Source: Azohydromonas caseinilytica (lineage in GTDB: Bacteria; Pseudomonadota; Gammaproteobacteria; Burkholderiales; Burkholderiaceae_C). Taken from it: 64,000 nt of DNA. Numbering within the stretch: position 1 is the stretch's first letter; every line of letters begins with the position of its first letter. Where the stretch lies: the NCBI RefSeq assembly GCF_012927045.1, contig NZ_JABBFW010000012.1, positions 1-64,000 on the forward strand, in the 5' to 3' direction. A model generated the notes under the pieces. It had not been told where the DNA came from. It was given only the letters and a program-made list of their open reading frames with translations, and searched no databases. Shown one piece after another: positions 9,006-17,705 of the stretch. The position numbers were made by a program, and so were the translations under genes.

Positions 9006-9123
9006 CACGGTCTCAGTGTAGGGAGGGTCCGTACAGGTGTGCATTGAGGAAAGCCCGCAAGCAAATCCAGCCGAACTCTCCGGGTATTAGACGATTTTTC
9101 GTATGGAAACATCATCCCGGCCT
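9006..9123 (-). promoter_or_regulatory. presumed promoter region of the LuxR-type regulator
   Basis: This 118-base AT-richer gap lies between the amidase stop and the regulator start. It contains TATTAGACGATTTTTCGTATGG near 9087-9108, the most AT-rich stretch in the area. I do not see a copy of the recurrent TAGTCC/GGACGATG dyad in it. A specific -10/-35 pair cannot be assigned with confidence. Confidence 0.3.
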
Positions 9124-10677
9124 TCACAGTGCCGGATGGCGCTGTTGCCAGGGCGCGGCCTGCTCAAGCTGCGCGGCCAGCGACAGCAGCCGGGCCTCGT
9201 CCCCGAAAGGCGCCGCGAACTGCGCGCCTATCGGCATGCCCGCGGCGTTCCAATGCAGCGGCACCGACATGGCCGGATGGCCGCTCATGTTGAACATGGC
9301 CGTGAACGGCGAGGCCATCATTGCCGACTTGACGTAGTCGTCGAAGGGCTGGTCGAGCGACATCGCGCCGAGCCTGGGCGCCGGCGCGGCCGTGACCGGT
9401 GACAGCAGGAGGTCGTACGTGCCGAAGAACAGGTCGAAGGTGCGCCCGACCTGGTCGAAGGCGCTGCGGGCCGCCAGCACCTGCTCGGCGCTGTAGCCGC
9501 GCGCCAGGTTGAGGCTGCGCCAGTTGATCGGCTCGAATTCGTCCTCGCGGGCGGCGCGGCCGATGGCCTTCTCGCGCGCACGGACGGTGCTGAGCATGCC
9601 GGTGGCTGTGACCACGCCCATGCCGGTGAACATCTCCCCGATCAGCTCCCGGCTCAGCAGCCGTGCCGGTGCGGGCTCGACGCTGTGACCCAAAGACTCG
9701 CACAGCTTCGCCGCCGCGCGCGCGGCGGCAAGGCAGTCCGGGTGCACGGGCAGGCCGAAGACGTTCTCCTCCAGCAACGCGATGCGCAGCCGGCGCGGTG
9801 GCCGCTCGATGGCGGCCAGCAAGGGCTGCACCGGCGGGGCGCTGCGGCTGCCGGGCTCCGCGCCCTGGGTGAGCTGCAGCAGCAGCGCGCTGTCGCGCAC
9901 CGAGCGGCTGATGGCATGGTTGATCGACAAGCCCAGCCAGCCTTCCAGCGCCTTGGGCCCTGCCGGCACGCGGCCGCGGCTGGGCTTGAGCCCGAACAGG
10001 CCGCAATGCGAGGCGGGGATGCGGATCGAGCCGCCACCGTCGCTGGCATGGGCCACGGGCACCATGCCGCTGGCCACTGCCACCGCCGCGCCACCCGATG
10101 ATCCACCGCTGCTCAGGACCGTATTCCACGGATTGCGCGTGAGCCCGAACAGCCTCGACTCCGTGGTGGCGGTTTGCCCAAACTCCGGCGAGGTGGTCTT
10201 GGCAAAAACGTTCAGCCCCGCCGCGCGGTAGCGCTGCACCAGCGTGGAGTCGTGGTCGGCCACGGCGTCCTTGAAGAACGCGCTGCCGTTGGTGGTCACC
10301 GTGCCGGCCATCGCCACGCCCAGGTCCTTGAGCGCGAAAGGCACGCCCAGCAACGGCGCGGACTCGGCGCGGCGCGCCCGCTCGCCGCGGCTCAGCGCGG
10401 ACAGCCCGCGGGCCGCCTCGCGGGCCGCCTCGAAGTGGCGCAGCGCGATGGCGTTGAGCGCGGCATGGGCCTCGGTACGGGCGATGGCCGCGTCGAGCGC
10501 TTCGAGCGGCGTGACCTCGCCGTTGCGGATCTTCGCCGCCAGCGCGGTGGCGTCCCATCGTTCGTACTCGGGCAGCGGACGCGCCCCCGCAGGCGCGGCC
10601 TGCAAACCGAGCGAGGCCGCCCCGGCTACCGCCACCTTGATGAACCCGCGCCGCCCGGCATCAGGTTGTTCAGCCAT
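9124..10677 (-). CDS. Tat-exported amidase-signature hydrolase
   Basis: A 517-residue amidase-signature enzyme. The Ser-cisSer-Lys triad is visible: Lys117 in GVPFALKDLG, the cis-Ser in SSGGSSGGAA (about 189-198) and Ser217 in SDGGGSIRIPA. The N-terminus carries a twin-arginine signal, RRGFIKVAVAGAASLG at 9-24 followed by AAPAGA, so the folded enzyme is probably exported to the periplasm. It is the last gene of the operon that encodes ring C/D degradation. A periplasmic amidase at this place could cleave the amide bond of glycine- or taurine-conjugated bile salts; amidase-family enzymes with such a role are plausible, but the substrate is my inference. The start at 10677 is the ATG that puts the Tat motif at the N-terminus. 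Confidence 0.87.
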   Translation of the reverse strand: MAEQPDAGRRGFIKVAVAGAASLGLQAAPAGARPLPEYERWDATALAAKIRNGEVTPLEALDAAIARTEAHAALNAIALRHFEAAREAARGLSALSRGERARRAESAPLLGVPFALKDLGVAMAGTVTTNGSAFFKDAVADHDSTLVQRYRAAGLNVFAKTTSPEFGQTATTESRLFGLTRNPWNTVLSSGGSSGGAAVAVASGMVPVAHASDGGGSIRIPASHCGLFGLKPSRGRVPAGPKALEGWLGLSINHAISRSVRDSALLLQLTQGAEPGSRSAPPVQPLLAAIERPPRRLRIALLEENVFGLPVHPDCLAAARAAAKLCESLGHSVEPAPARLLSRELIGEMFTGMGVVTATGMLSTVRAREKAIGRAAREDEFEPINWRSLNLARGYSAEQVLAARSAFDQVGRTFDLFFGTYDLLLSPVTAAPAPRLGAMSLDQPFDDYVKSAMMASPFTAMFNMSGHPAMSVPLHWNAAGMPIGAQFAAPFGDEARLLSLAAQLEQAAPWQQRHPAL

Positions 10678-10691
10678 CGAACATCTCCCCG

Positions 10692-11849
10692 TCACAGCCG
10701 CTCGATGATGGTGACGTTGGCCTGCCCGCCACCCTCGCACATGGTCTGCAGCCCGAAGCGCCCGCCGGTTCGCTCCAGCTCGTGCAGCAGGGTCGTCATC
10801 AGCTTGGCGCCCGAGGCCCCCAGGGGATGGCCCAGCGCGATGGCACCGCCATTGACGTTGGTGCGCTCCAGCGGATAGTCGGTCTCCCTGAGCCAGGCCA
10901 TCACGACCGATGCGAACGCCTCGTTGATCTCCACGAGGTCGATGTCGTGCAGCTTCATGCCGGCCTTGCGCAGGGCATGCGCGGTGGCCGGGATGGGAGC
11001 GGTGAGGTGCCAGATCGGGTCGTCGGCGCGCACGCTCAGGTGATGGATGCGTGCCCGGGGCTTGAGGCCGTAACGCTTGAGCGCGGTTTCCGACACCACC
11101 AGCAGCGCGGCCGCGGCATCGCAGGTCGAGCTCGATACCGCGGCCGTGATCTTGGGATAGGCCGGATCGACGGGCTCCAGCGAGGCCATCTTCTCCATCG
11201 AGGTCTCGCGCGCCGTCTCGTCCATGGCCAGCAAACCCGGCAGCGGCACCACCTCCCGGTCGAAGCGCCCGTCGCGGATAGCCTGCAATGCGCGGTCATG
11301 GCTGCGCTTGGCATAGACCTCCATGTCCTCGCGCGAGAGCTCCCAGCGGTCGGCAATGCGCTGCGCCGCATAGAACTGGTTCACCGGCGCGTCGCCGAAC
11401 CGCGCGCGCCAGCCGCGGCATTCCGCAAACGGCGTGGTGAATCCCAGCGCCTGGCCCGCCAGCATGGCCGAGGAGATCGGGATGCTGCTCATCGTCTGCA
11501 CGCCGCCGGCCAGCACCACGTCCATGGTGCCGCTCATCACGGCCTGCGCCGCGAAGTGCACCGCCTGCTGCGAGCTGCCGCACTGGCGGTCCACCGTCGT
11601 GCCGGGCACGTTCAGCGGCATGCCGGCCGCCAGCCACGCGGTGCGCGCGATGTCGCCCGCGAGCGGTCCAACGGTGTCCACGCAACCGAACACCACGTCG
11701 TCATACTCGGCCGCGGGCACGTCGTTGCGTTCGACGAGCGCCTTGATCACATGCGCGCCGAGGTCGGCGCCGTGCACCGCGGCGAGTGAGCCGCCGCGCT
11801 TGCCCGTGGGCGAGCGCAGTGCATCGACGATATAAGCTTCCTGTGCCAT
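10692..11849 (-). CDS. acetyl-CoA acyltransferase, FadA6-like steroid thiolase
   Basis: A 385-residue thiolase with all catalytic residues: Cys90 in TTVDRQCGSS, His341 in GGAIALGHPLGASG and Cys371 in QTMCEGGGQANV. It cleaves a 3-ketoacyl-CoA with CoA. The sequence AYIVDALRSPTGKR at the N-terminus is typical of the FadA5/FadA6 branch. Its place beside IpdA/IpdB, IpdC-like and EchA20-like genes matches the ring C/D pathway, where FadA6 performs a thiolytic step on the opened-ring CoA ester. It follows the acyl-CoA dehydrogenase gene by 17 bases and precedes the amidase by 14. The ATG at 11849 fits the family start better than the one seven codons upstream. Confidence 0.88.
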   Translation of the reverse strand: MAQEAYIVDALRSPTGKRGGSLAAVHGADLGAHVIKALVERNDVPAAEYDDVVFGCVDTVGPLAGDIARTAWLAAGMPLNVPGTTVDRQCGSSQQAVHFAAQAVMSGTMDVVLAGGVQTMSSIPISSAMLAGQALGFTTPFAECRGWRARFGDAPVNQFYAAQRIADRWELSREDMEVYAKRSHDRALQAIRDGRFDREVVPLPGLLAMDETARETSMEKMASLEPVDPAYPKITAAVSSSTCDAAAALLVVSETALKRYGLKPRARIHHLSVRADDPIWHLTAPIPATAHALRKAGMKLHDIDLVEINEAFASVVMAWLRETDYPLERTNVNGGAIALGHPLGASGAKLMTTLLHELERTGGRFGLQTMCEGGGQANVTIIERL

Positions 11850-11866
11850 CGGGTCGGCTCCTGGAG

Positions 11867-12940
11867 TCACTGGTCGGGGAAAGTGGCGGCGGTGCCCAGC
11901 GGTGCGTCCTCGCCCAGCAGCGCGTCGGCCAGGCGTGTGCGGTGGAACGCGCGGTCGCCCCAGGCCGCGTCGAGCACCCAGGCCCGCTTCATGAACATCT
12001 GCAGGTCCACCTCCCAGGTGTAGCCCATGGCGCCATGCACCTGGATGCTCTTGCGCGCCGCGGTCCAGGCCGCATCCGCACAGGCGAGCTTGGCGTGGGA
12101 GACGCGCAGCGCGGTCTGCCGCTCTCCCTGGTCCAGCGCGACAACGGCGCGGTAGAGCACGGGGCGGGCGAACTCGATCTTGGTCACCACGTCAGCCAGC
12201 TGGTGCTTGACCGCCTGGAAGCTGCCGATGGGCTTGCCGAACTGCTTTCGCTGCGCGGCGTAATCCACCGCCAGGTCCAGCATGCGCTGCGCCAGGCCGA
12301 CGAGTTGTCCGGCCACGCCGAGCGCGCCGCGCTCCAGTGCCTGGTCCCACAGCGGCTGGGCAGCGGCGCCATCGAGCACGCGCGTGGCGTCGTTCGGCTC
12401 CCAGCGCACCTGCGCCAGGCGCCGCGAGGAGTCGATGCTGGCCTGGGGCTCGACGTGCACCTGCTCGCGCCGCAGCGCATGCAGCTCCAGCCCCCGGGGC
12501 GTCGGGTGCGGCAGCAGCAGCAGGTCGGCCAGGCCGGCGTCCGCCACCCAGGGGTTGACCGGGTGGCCCACCGCGATGCGGCAATCTCCGTCCACGATGC
12601 GCGGCAACCAGGCACGGCGCAGCGGGTGTCCTTCGGGCAGCCCGGCCAGCATCGCCGCGGCCACGCAGGCCGTGTCGACCAGCGAATCGGAGAGGGCGTA
12701 GTACCCCAGCTCCTGCATCAGCAGCGCCCAGTCGACGTCGCCCAGCCCCATGCCGCCCTCGGCCTCGGGCACCGACAGCCCGGTGAGGCCCTGCGCCGCG
12801 ATCTTGGCCCGCATTGACGGCGAACGCCCCTCGTCGGTTTGCCAGATCTCGCGCAGCGTCTCCGGTGCGGCCTCGATCATCAGCAGGCGGCTCAGCGAAT
12901 CGCGGAACGCCAGCTGGTCGTCGGTAAAGCAAAAGTCCAT
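11867..12940 (-). CDS. acyl-CoA dehydrogenase, steroid FadE type (subunit of a pair)
   Basis: A 357-residue acyl-CoA dehydrogenase family member starting MDFCFTDDQLAFRDSLSRLL. The C-terminal helical domain has RKQFGKPIGSFQAVKHQLAD and the conserved IQVHGAMGYTWE, while the middle beta domain is short and divergent. Actinobacterial and proteobacterial steroid degraders use heteromeric dehydrogenases made of two unlike subunits encoded side by side; this gene and the one at 12954-14108 fit that pattern (compare FadE31-33 or IpdE1/IpdE2). It would form a double bond in a ring C/D acyl-CoA and pass electrons to ETF. It sits 13 bases after its partner in the ring C/D operon. The exact intermediate is not determined by sequence. 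Confidence 0.86.
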   Translation of the reverse strand: MDFCFTDDQLAFRDSLSRLLMIEAAPETLREIWQTDEGRSPSMRAKIAAQGLTGLSVPEAEGGMGLGDVDWALLMQELGYYALSDSLVDTACVAAAMLAGLPEGHPLRRAWLPRIVDGDCRIAVGHPVNPWVADAGLADLLLLPHPTPRGLELHALRREQVHVEPQASIDSSRRLAQVRWEPNDATRVLDGAAAQPLWDQALERGALGVAGQLVGLAQRMLDLAVDYAAQRKQFGKPIGSFQAVKHQLADVVTKIEFARPVLYRAVVALDQGERQTALRVSHAKLACADAAWTAARKSIQVHGAMGYTWEVDLQMFMKRAWVLDAAWGDRAFHRTRLADALLGEDAPLGTAATFPDQ

Positions 12941-12953
12941 CGGCGTGGCTCCC

Positions 12954-14108
12954 TCAGGCCTTGGGCAGGCCGAGCATGCGCTCGGCAATGATGTTGCGCT
13001 GGATCTCGTTGCTGCCGGCATAGATCGGCCCGGCCTGCGCGAACAGGAAACCGTCGAGCCAGTCCGCCACTTCGGGATCGTGCATGAGCTCGGCACGCGC
13101 TCCGAGGATGCGCATGGCCGTCTCGTGCAGCTCCAGGTCCAGCTCGGACCAGAAGATCTTGTTGGTGCTGGCCTCGGCGCCGATGCGCGCCCCGCGCTGC
13201 AGCCGCCCCACCGTGTGGTACGACGCCAACGTGTAGGCCTCGGCCCCCATCCAGGCCCGCAGCACGGCGTCCCGGATGGAAGGGTCGCGGTCCGCGGTGT
13301 CGCGGTGGCACCGGTAGAGCTGCACTAGGCGCTGCACGCTGCGCTGGTAGCGCGCGGGCGAGCGCAGCAGCAGCCCGCGCTCGAAGCCGGCCGTGGCCAT
13401 CGCGACGTTCCAGCCCTGCCCTTCCTCGCCCAGCAGGCTCTCCACCGGCACGCGCACGTCGTCGAAGAACACCTCGGCGAACGCGGGCAGCCCGTTGAGC
13501 GCCTTGATCGGACGCACCGTGATCCCCGGCGTGTCCAGCGGCACCAGCAGGTAGCTCAAGCCGTGGTGGCGGCTCGATGCCGGGTCGCTGCGGAACAGCC
13601 CGAACATCCAGTTGGCGAAGATGGCGCGCGTGGACCAGATCTTCTGGCCGTTGAGCACGTAGTGGTCGCCGTCGCGCACGGCACGGCTGCTGATGGCGGC
13701 CATGTCGGAGCCGGCACCCGGCTCGCTCCAGCCTTGGGCCCACATGTCGTCGCAGCGCGCCATGCGGGGCAGGAAGCGGGCCTTCTGCGCCTCGGTGCCG
13801 AACTCCATCAGCGTCGGCCCCAGCAGCAGGATGCCGTTCTGGTTGACGCGCAGCGGCGCGTCGGCGGCCCAGTATTCCTCCTCGAAGATCAGCCACTCGA
13901 TGAGGCCGCAGCCACGGCCGCCCAGTTCCCTGGGCCAGGTGACGCTGCTGTAGCCGGCGGACGCCAGCGTGGCTTCCCAGGCCCGGTGCTGTTCGAAGCC
14001 TTCACGGGTGTCGTAGCTGGCGAACCGCTCCCGCGGCACATGGGTGAACAGCCAGTCGCGCACCTCGGCGCGAAAGGCCCTCTGGGCGGGCGTGTAGCGC
14101 AGCTCCAT
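12954..14108 (-). CDS. acyl-CoA dehydrogenase, FadE30-like
   Basis: A 384-residue acyl-CoA dehydrogenase. Landmarks are the FAD-contacting WSEPGAGSDMAAISSRA (about 128-144), LNGQKIWSTRA, and the C-terminal GPIYAGSNEIQRNIIAERML. It keeps the full beta domain that its smaller neighbour has partly lost, so it probably carries most FAD-binding residues of a two-subunit enzyme. In the ring C/D pathway FadE30 homologues dehydrogenate the CoA ester of the HIP-type propionate side chain; this assignment is inferred from context and family resemblance. The ATG at 14108 begins MELRYTPAQRAFRAEVRDWL, a standard family opening. Confidence 0.88.
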   Translation of the reverse strand: MELRYTPAQRAFRAEVRDWLFTHVPRERFASYDTREGFEQHRAWEATLASAGYSSVTWPRELGGRGCGLIEWLIFEEEYWAADAPLRVNQNGILLLGPTLMEFGTEAQKARFLPRMARCDDMWAQGWSEPGAGSDMAAISSRAVRDGDHYVLNGQKIWSTRAIFANWMFGLFRSDPASSRHHGLSYLLVPLDTPGITVRPIKALNGLPAFAEVFFDDVRVPVESLLGEEGQGWNVAMATAGFERGLLLRSPARYQRSVQRLVQLYRCHRDTADRDPSIRDAVLRAWMGAEAYTLASYHTVGRLQRGARIGAEASTNKIFWSELDLELHETAMRILGARAELMHDPEVADWLDGFLFAQAGPIYAGSNEIQRNIIAERMLGLPKA

Positions 14109-14129
14109 GGGTTCTCGCTTTCTGTGGAA

Positions 14130-14885
14130 TCAGAAGCGGGCTTCGCGCTTCTGCACGAAGGCCCGCCGCGTCTCGGCCGAATCCGGGCTCATGTAGGCCT
14201 GCAACGTGAAGCCCTGCTCCCAGCGGTACTTGGCTTCGAGGTTGCCGTCCTCGATGCCGGTGAGCGCCTCCTTGGCGATGCGGATCATCGCGGGGCTCTT
14301 GGCGGCGATCTTCGCGGCCACGGCCAGGGCCTCGTCGCGCAGCCGCTCGCGCGGCACCACGCGCTCGACGGCGCCCAGGCGCAGCGCCTCGGGCGCACCG
14401 ATCATCTCCCCCGTGAAGAAGAGATAGCGCGTCTTCTGCACGCCGAACATGCGCTGCAGGTGCGCCGCGCCGCCCATGGCACCGCGGTCCACCTCCGGCA
14501 GCCCGAAACGGGCATCCTCCGCCGCGATGACGATGTCGGCCGCGCCGCAGATGCCGATGCCGCCGCCGAGCACGAAGCCGTGCACCGCGGCGATCACCGG
14601 CACGGGATTGAGGTGCACCGCCCTGAACGTGGCGTGGTTGCCCGCGTTGACCTCCACGATCAGGTCCGGGCGACCGTCGAGCTCCTTGATGTCCACGCCG
14701 GCGCAGAAGCCCCGGCCCTCGGCGCGGATGACGATCGCCCTCACCTCGCTGCGCCGCCCCAGCACCTCGATGGCCGCGGCCAGGGCGCGCCAGCCGGCAC
14801 TCGGCAAGGCGTTGACCGGGGGATGGTCCAGCACGAGCTCGGCCACGCCGTCCTCGTGCACCGTGATCTTGAACGGTTCCTGCAT
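14130..14885 (-). CDS. EchA20-like crotonase (ring C-opening hydrolase)
   Basis: A 251-residue crotonase with the segment PVNALPSAGWRALAAAI, oxyanion residues in RAEGRGFCAGVDIKELDG (about 54-71), HGFVLGGGIGICGAADIV and FGLPEVDRGAMGGAAHLQR. The RAEGRGFxAGVDIKE run and position next to IpdC, IpdA and IpdB homologues match EchA20 of Mycobacterium (ScdY in Comamonas), a crotonase that hydrolyses the carbon-carbon bond of the last ring after ketone formation. This is family knowledge applied by resemblance; a simple enoyl-CoA hydratase remains possible. The start has GGAG about ten bases ahead (AGAGGAGAAACC). The gap to the flavoprotein gene is 15 bases. Confidence 0.85.
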   Translation of the reverse strand: MQEPFKITVHEDGVAELVLDHPPVNALPSAGWRALAAAIEVLGRRSEVRAIVIRAEGRGFCAGVDIKELDGRPDLIVEVNAGNHATFRAVHLNPVPVIAAVHGFVLGGGIGICGAADIVIAAEDARFGLPEVDRGAMGGAAHLQRMFGVQKTRYLFFTGEMIGAPEALRLGAVERVVPRERLRDEALAVAAKIAAKSPAMIRIAKEALTGIEDGNLEAKYRWEQGFTLQAYMSPDSAETRRAFVQKREARF

Positions 14886-14900
14886 GGTTTCTCCTCTTGT

Positions 14901-16001
14901 TCAGGCAGGCAGTCCCTGCAGCAGCACGGCACGGCGCTCGGCGGCCTGCGCGACGATGCCGTCGATGACGTCCCGGCACGAATCCAGCTGCCCGATGAGG
15001 GCGGCGACCTGCCCCGCGGACATCACGCCCTGCTCGGGTCGCCCCTGCACCATGGCCCGTTGCAGCAGCAACGGTGCGTTGCCGGCCATGACGGTCTGCG
15101 CCAGGCTGGCGGGGTCCTCGCGAAGGGTGCGCAGCAGCACCGCCGCGGCATGGCGCAGGCTCATGCCGGTCTGCGCCTTCCATTGCAGCGCGGTGCGCAG
15201 CGCGATGAGCGTGCGCCGCAGCGGGGCCGCCTGCTCCAGCCGCTCCAGCACCTCGTTGGGGATCATGCGCTGCGGCATGCCGTCCACGAGCGTGGAGACG
15301 CGGATGCGCTCCGGATCGCGCGTGCCCACGTAGCGCTGCAGCGTGGCCCCGGGCACGCCGCTGTCGCTGGTCATCAGGAAGCGCGTGCCCATGGCGATGC
15401 CCTGCGCGCCCCAGGCCAGCGCGGCCAGCAGACCGCGCCCGTCGTAGAAGCCGCCCGCGGCCACGACCGGCACCCGCACCGCATCGAGCACCTGGGGCAG
15501 CAGCACCGTGGTCGGTACCGAGCCGGTGTGCCCGCCGCCTTCGCCGCCCTGCACCGTCACCACGTTGGCGCCCAGCTCGATGGCCTTGAGGGCATGCTTG
15601 AGGGCGCCCACGGTGGGCATGCAGACGATGCCGGCATCGCGCAGCCGGGCGATGGTCTTGCGGTCCGGCCCGCGGCCGTAGCTCACGGCGCGCACACGGT
15701 GCCGCACCGCCAGGTCCAGCAGCTGCTGGGCGTTGGGCTGGAACATGTGGAAGTTCAGCCCGAAGGGCTTGTCCCCGGTGAGCTCGCGCACGCGCACGAT
15801 CTCGGCCTCGATGCGCTCGGCCGCGATGGTGGCACCCGCCAGGAAGCCGAAGCCGCCGGCATTGCAGGTCGCCGCCACGAGACCGGAGCCGGCCACGTAA
15901 CCCATGGCGGTCTGCACGATGGGGTAGCGGCAGCCCAGCAGCTCGCACAGCGGCGTGCGCAGGAAACCGTCGTCGAAGGGCGGGCGCAGGTCGTTCCTCA
16001 T
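14901..16001 (-). CDS. ipdC: nitronate-monooxygenase-family flavoprotein, IpdC-like
   Basis: A 366-residue FMN-dependent TIM-barrel protein of the 2-nitropropane dioxygenase family. The barrel start PIVQTAMGYVAGSGLVAAT, the phosphate-binding VVTVQGGEGGGHTG (about 147-160) and VVAAGGFYDGRGLLAALAWG followed by GIAMGTRFL are present. IpdC, encoded with ipdA and ipdB in mycobacteria, is a flavin-dependent reductase/oxidoreductase of the ring C/D pathway (ScdK in Comamonas). The same neighbours are present here, so I assign that role rather than nitronate oxidation. The gene overlaps the upstream crotonase gene by four bases (ATGA), indicating coupled translation. Confidence 0.85.
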   Translation of the reverse strand: MRNDLRPPFDDGFLRTPLCELLGCRYPIVQTAMGYVAGSGLVAATCNAGGFGFLAGATIAAERIEAEIVRVRELTGDKPFGLNFHMFQPNAQQLLDLAVRHRVRAVSYGRGPDRKTIARLRDAGIVCMPTVGALKHALKAIELGANVVTVQGGEGGGHTGSVPTTVLLPQVLDAVRVPVVAAGGFYDGRGLLAALAWGAQGIAMGTRFLMTSDSGVPGATLQRYVGTRDPERIRVSTLVDGMPQRMIPNEVLERLEQAAPLRRTLIALRTALQWKAQTGMSLRHAAAVLLRTLREDPASLAQTVMAGNAPLLLQRAMVQGRPEQGVMSAGQVAALIGQLDSCRDVIDGIVAQAAERRAVLLQGLPA

Positions 16002-16903
16002 GCCGCCTTCCGGTTGGCCTCGGCCATGGAGCGCGCGTCGTGGCCGCCGAGGTGGTTGTCGGCCACCAGCTGGCCATGGGCGTGCGCGAGCTGGTGGTAG
16101 CCATAGGCCATGTCCACGGTGGCCCGCAGCCCCTGCAGCTCCGCCGCCCGGTTGACCACCTGCTTGGCCAGCGCCAGCGCCAGGCGCGGCTGCTGCGCGA
16201 TGCGCTGCGCGATGGCCCAGGTCTGCTCCTGCAGCTGCGCGCGGGGCACGACGCGGTTGACCATGCCCATCTGGTGGGCGCGCTGCGCGTCCATCTTGTC
16301 GCCCAGGAACAGGAACTCCTTGGCGACCCGCGTGTTGAGCTCATGCGCGTGGGCGAAGTACTCGACGCCGGGAATGCCCATGCGCAGCACCGGGTCCTGG
16401 AAGAACGCATCGTCGCTGGCGACGATCAGGTCGCACACCCAGGCCAGCATCAGCCCGCCGGCGATGCACGCGCCCTGCACCATGGCGATGGTGGGTTTCG
16501 GCGCGTCGTGCCAGCGCCGGCACATGCCCAGGTAGACCTCCTGCTCCCGGGCGTAGTGGAACTCGGCGCCGGGCTTGTTGCTGTGGTCCCACCACAGCTG
16601 CGACCGCTGGTCGAAGCGGCGGTTCACGTCGCGCCCGGGCGTGCCGATGTCATGCCCGGCACTGAAGTGCTTGCCGGCGCCGCGCAGCACGATCACGCGC
16701 ACCGCGTCGTCGTCCACGGCGCGGCCGAACGCCGCGTCGAGCGCGTAGGTCATCTGCGAGTTCTGGGCGTTGCCGAACGCGGGCCGGTTCATGGTCAGCG
16801 TGGCGATGCCCTCGCTCACCTCGTAGAGCACGGGCTCGCCGGTCTCGTAGACGGCCCGGTCCTCGCGCTGCACCAGCCGGTCGGCGGCGTGGGTCGTGGT
16901 CAT
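15998..16903 (-). CDS. enoyl-CoA hydratase of the ring C/D operon
   Basis: A 301-residue crotonase with an N-terminal extension of about 30 residues before the family core at EVSEGIATLTMNRPAFGNAQ. The oxyanion region is GAGKHFSAGHDIGTPGRD, and further landmarks are VQGACIAGGLMLAWVCDLIV and FFQDPVLRMGIPGVEYFAH. It resembles the larger crotonases that accompany steroid ring C/D genes in Comamonas and mycobacteria. It would hydrate a cyclic or branched enoyl-CoA. Ribosome site AAGGAGG lies six bases before the ATG at 16903. It is four bases overlapped with the IpdC-like gene and ten bases after IpdB. Confidence 0.84.
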   Translation of the reverse strand: MTTTHAADRLVQREDRAVYETGEPVLYEVSEGIATLTMNRPAFGNAQNSQMTYALDAAFGRAVDDDAVRVIVLRGAGKHFSAGHDIGTPGRDVNRRFDQRSQLWWDHSNKPGAEFHYAREQEVYLGMCRRWHDAPKPTIAMVQGACIAGGLMLAWVCDLIVASDDAFFQDPVLRMGIPGVEYFAHAHELNTRVAKEFLFLGDKMDAQRAHQMGMVNRVVPRAQLQEQTWAIAQRIAQQPRLALALAKQVVNRAAELQGLRATVDMAYGYHQLAHAHGQLVADNHLGGHDARSMAEANRKAA

Positions 16904-16913
16904 GGCGCCTCCT

Positions 16914-17693
16914 TCAGCCCAGCGCGCCGGCGCGCAGTCCATGGGGGTCCAGCCGCTGCAGCCATTGGAGCTGCTCGGCCGTGGGCTCCGGGGTGGTCGG
17001 CACGTCGCCCTCGACGAACAGCTCGAAGCCCGTGGCCTGCCGCACCTGCTCCACGCTCACGCCGGGATGCAGGCTGCGCAGCCGCATCTGGTGATCGGGC
17101 CCGCCGAAATCCATCACGCACAGGTCCGTGACGACCAGGCGCAGATCGGCCAGCTCCTCCAGGCGCCAGCCGCGCGGCAGCCGCGCCGGGTTGAACCCGA
17201 CGGAGGCCACCATGTCCACTTCCCCCGCGACGAAGACCTTGGGGCTGTGCCGGGGCACGAAGAACGAATTGGCATGGTTGGCGGAGTTGCCGGGAAAGCC
17301 GCGCACGCCCAGCATCTGCGCCTTGGGCCGCCGGTGGTCGGTGCCGATCATGGAGATGTTGGCCTGGCCCCAGCGGTCGATCTGGGTCGGGCCGACCATC
17401 GCGTGGCGGCGGCCGCCCCAGACGTTGTCGAAGATGCGCTGGAAACCCATGTGTCCCTCGCGCTGCACACGGTAGTCGGCCAGCGGCCCGGTGCGGGGCC
17501 CGACCGGCACCGGCTCGCTCACCAGCCAGGCTTCGGAGTCGGTCATCATCAGGTCGCGGTTGATGGCGGCCATGCACAGCGAGGCTGCCAGGCGCGGCAC
17601 CAGGCCGATGCCGGTGGCCAGCACCTCGCCGTCGTCCTTCCACGCCTGCGCCGCGGCGCAGATCAGTCGGTCCACCAGGTTCGTTTCACTCAT
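16914..17693 (-). CDS. ipdB: CoA-transferase-fold hydrolase, beta subunit (IpdB-like)
   Basis: A 259-residue class I CoA-transferase-type beta subunit. Visible family segments include MMTDSEAWLVSEPVPVGPR, GHMGFQRIFDNVWGG, the QANISMIGTD stretch and GFPGNSANHANSFFVPRHS. In steroid catabolism IpdAB is not a transferase but a hydrolase that opens ring C of COCHEA-CoA by cleaving a carbon-carbon bond. Partner gene ipdA lies just upstream (12-base gap), and the order ipdA-ipdB is conserved. The C-terminal half lacks the usual glutamate motif of succinyl-CoA transferases in an obvious form, as expected for the Ipd branch. Identification rests on resemblance plus context. Confidence 0.87.
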   Translation of the reverse strand: MSETNLVDRLICAAAQAWKDDGEVLATGIGLVPRLAASLCMAAINRDLMMTDSEAWLVSEPVPVGPRTGPLADYRVQREGHMGFQRIFDNVWGGRRHAMVGPTQIDRWGQANISMIGTDHRRPKAQMLGVRGFPGNSANHANSFFVPRHSPKVFVAGEVDMVASVGFNPARLPRGWRLEELADLRLVVTDLCVMDFGGPDHQMRLRSLHPGVSVEQVRQATGFELFVEGDVPTTPEPTAEQLQWLQRLDPHGLRAGALG

Positions 17694-17705
17694 GAATGGG
17701 CTCCT

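Noticed and set aside
13563-16100. An 845-codon + strand frame over the ring C/D operon
   Set aside because: It lies antisense to four convincing genes and shows no domain.
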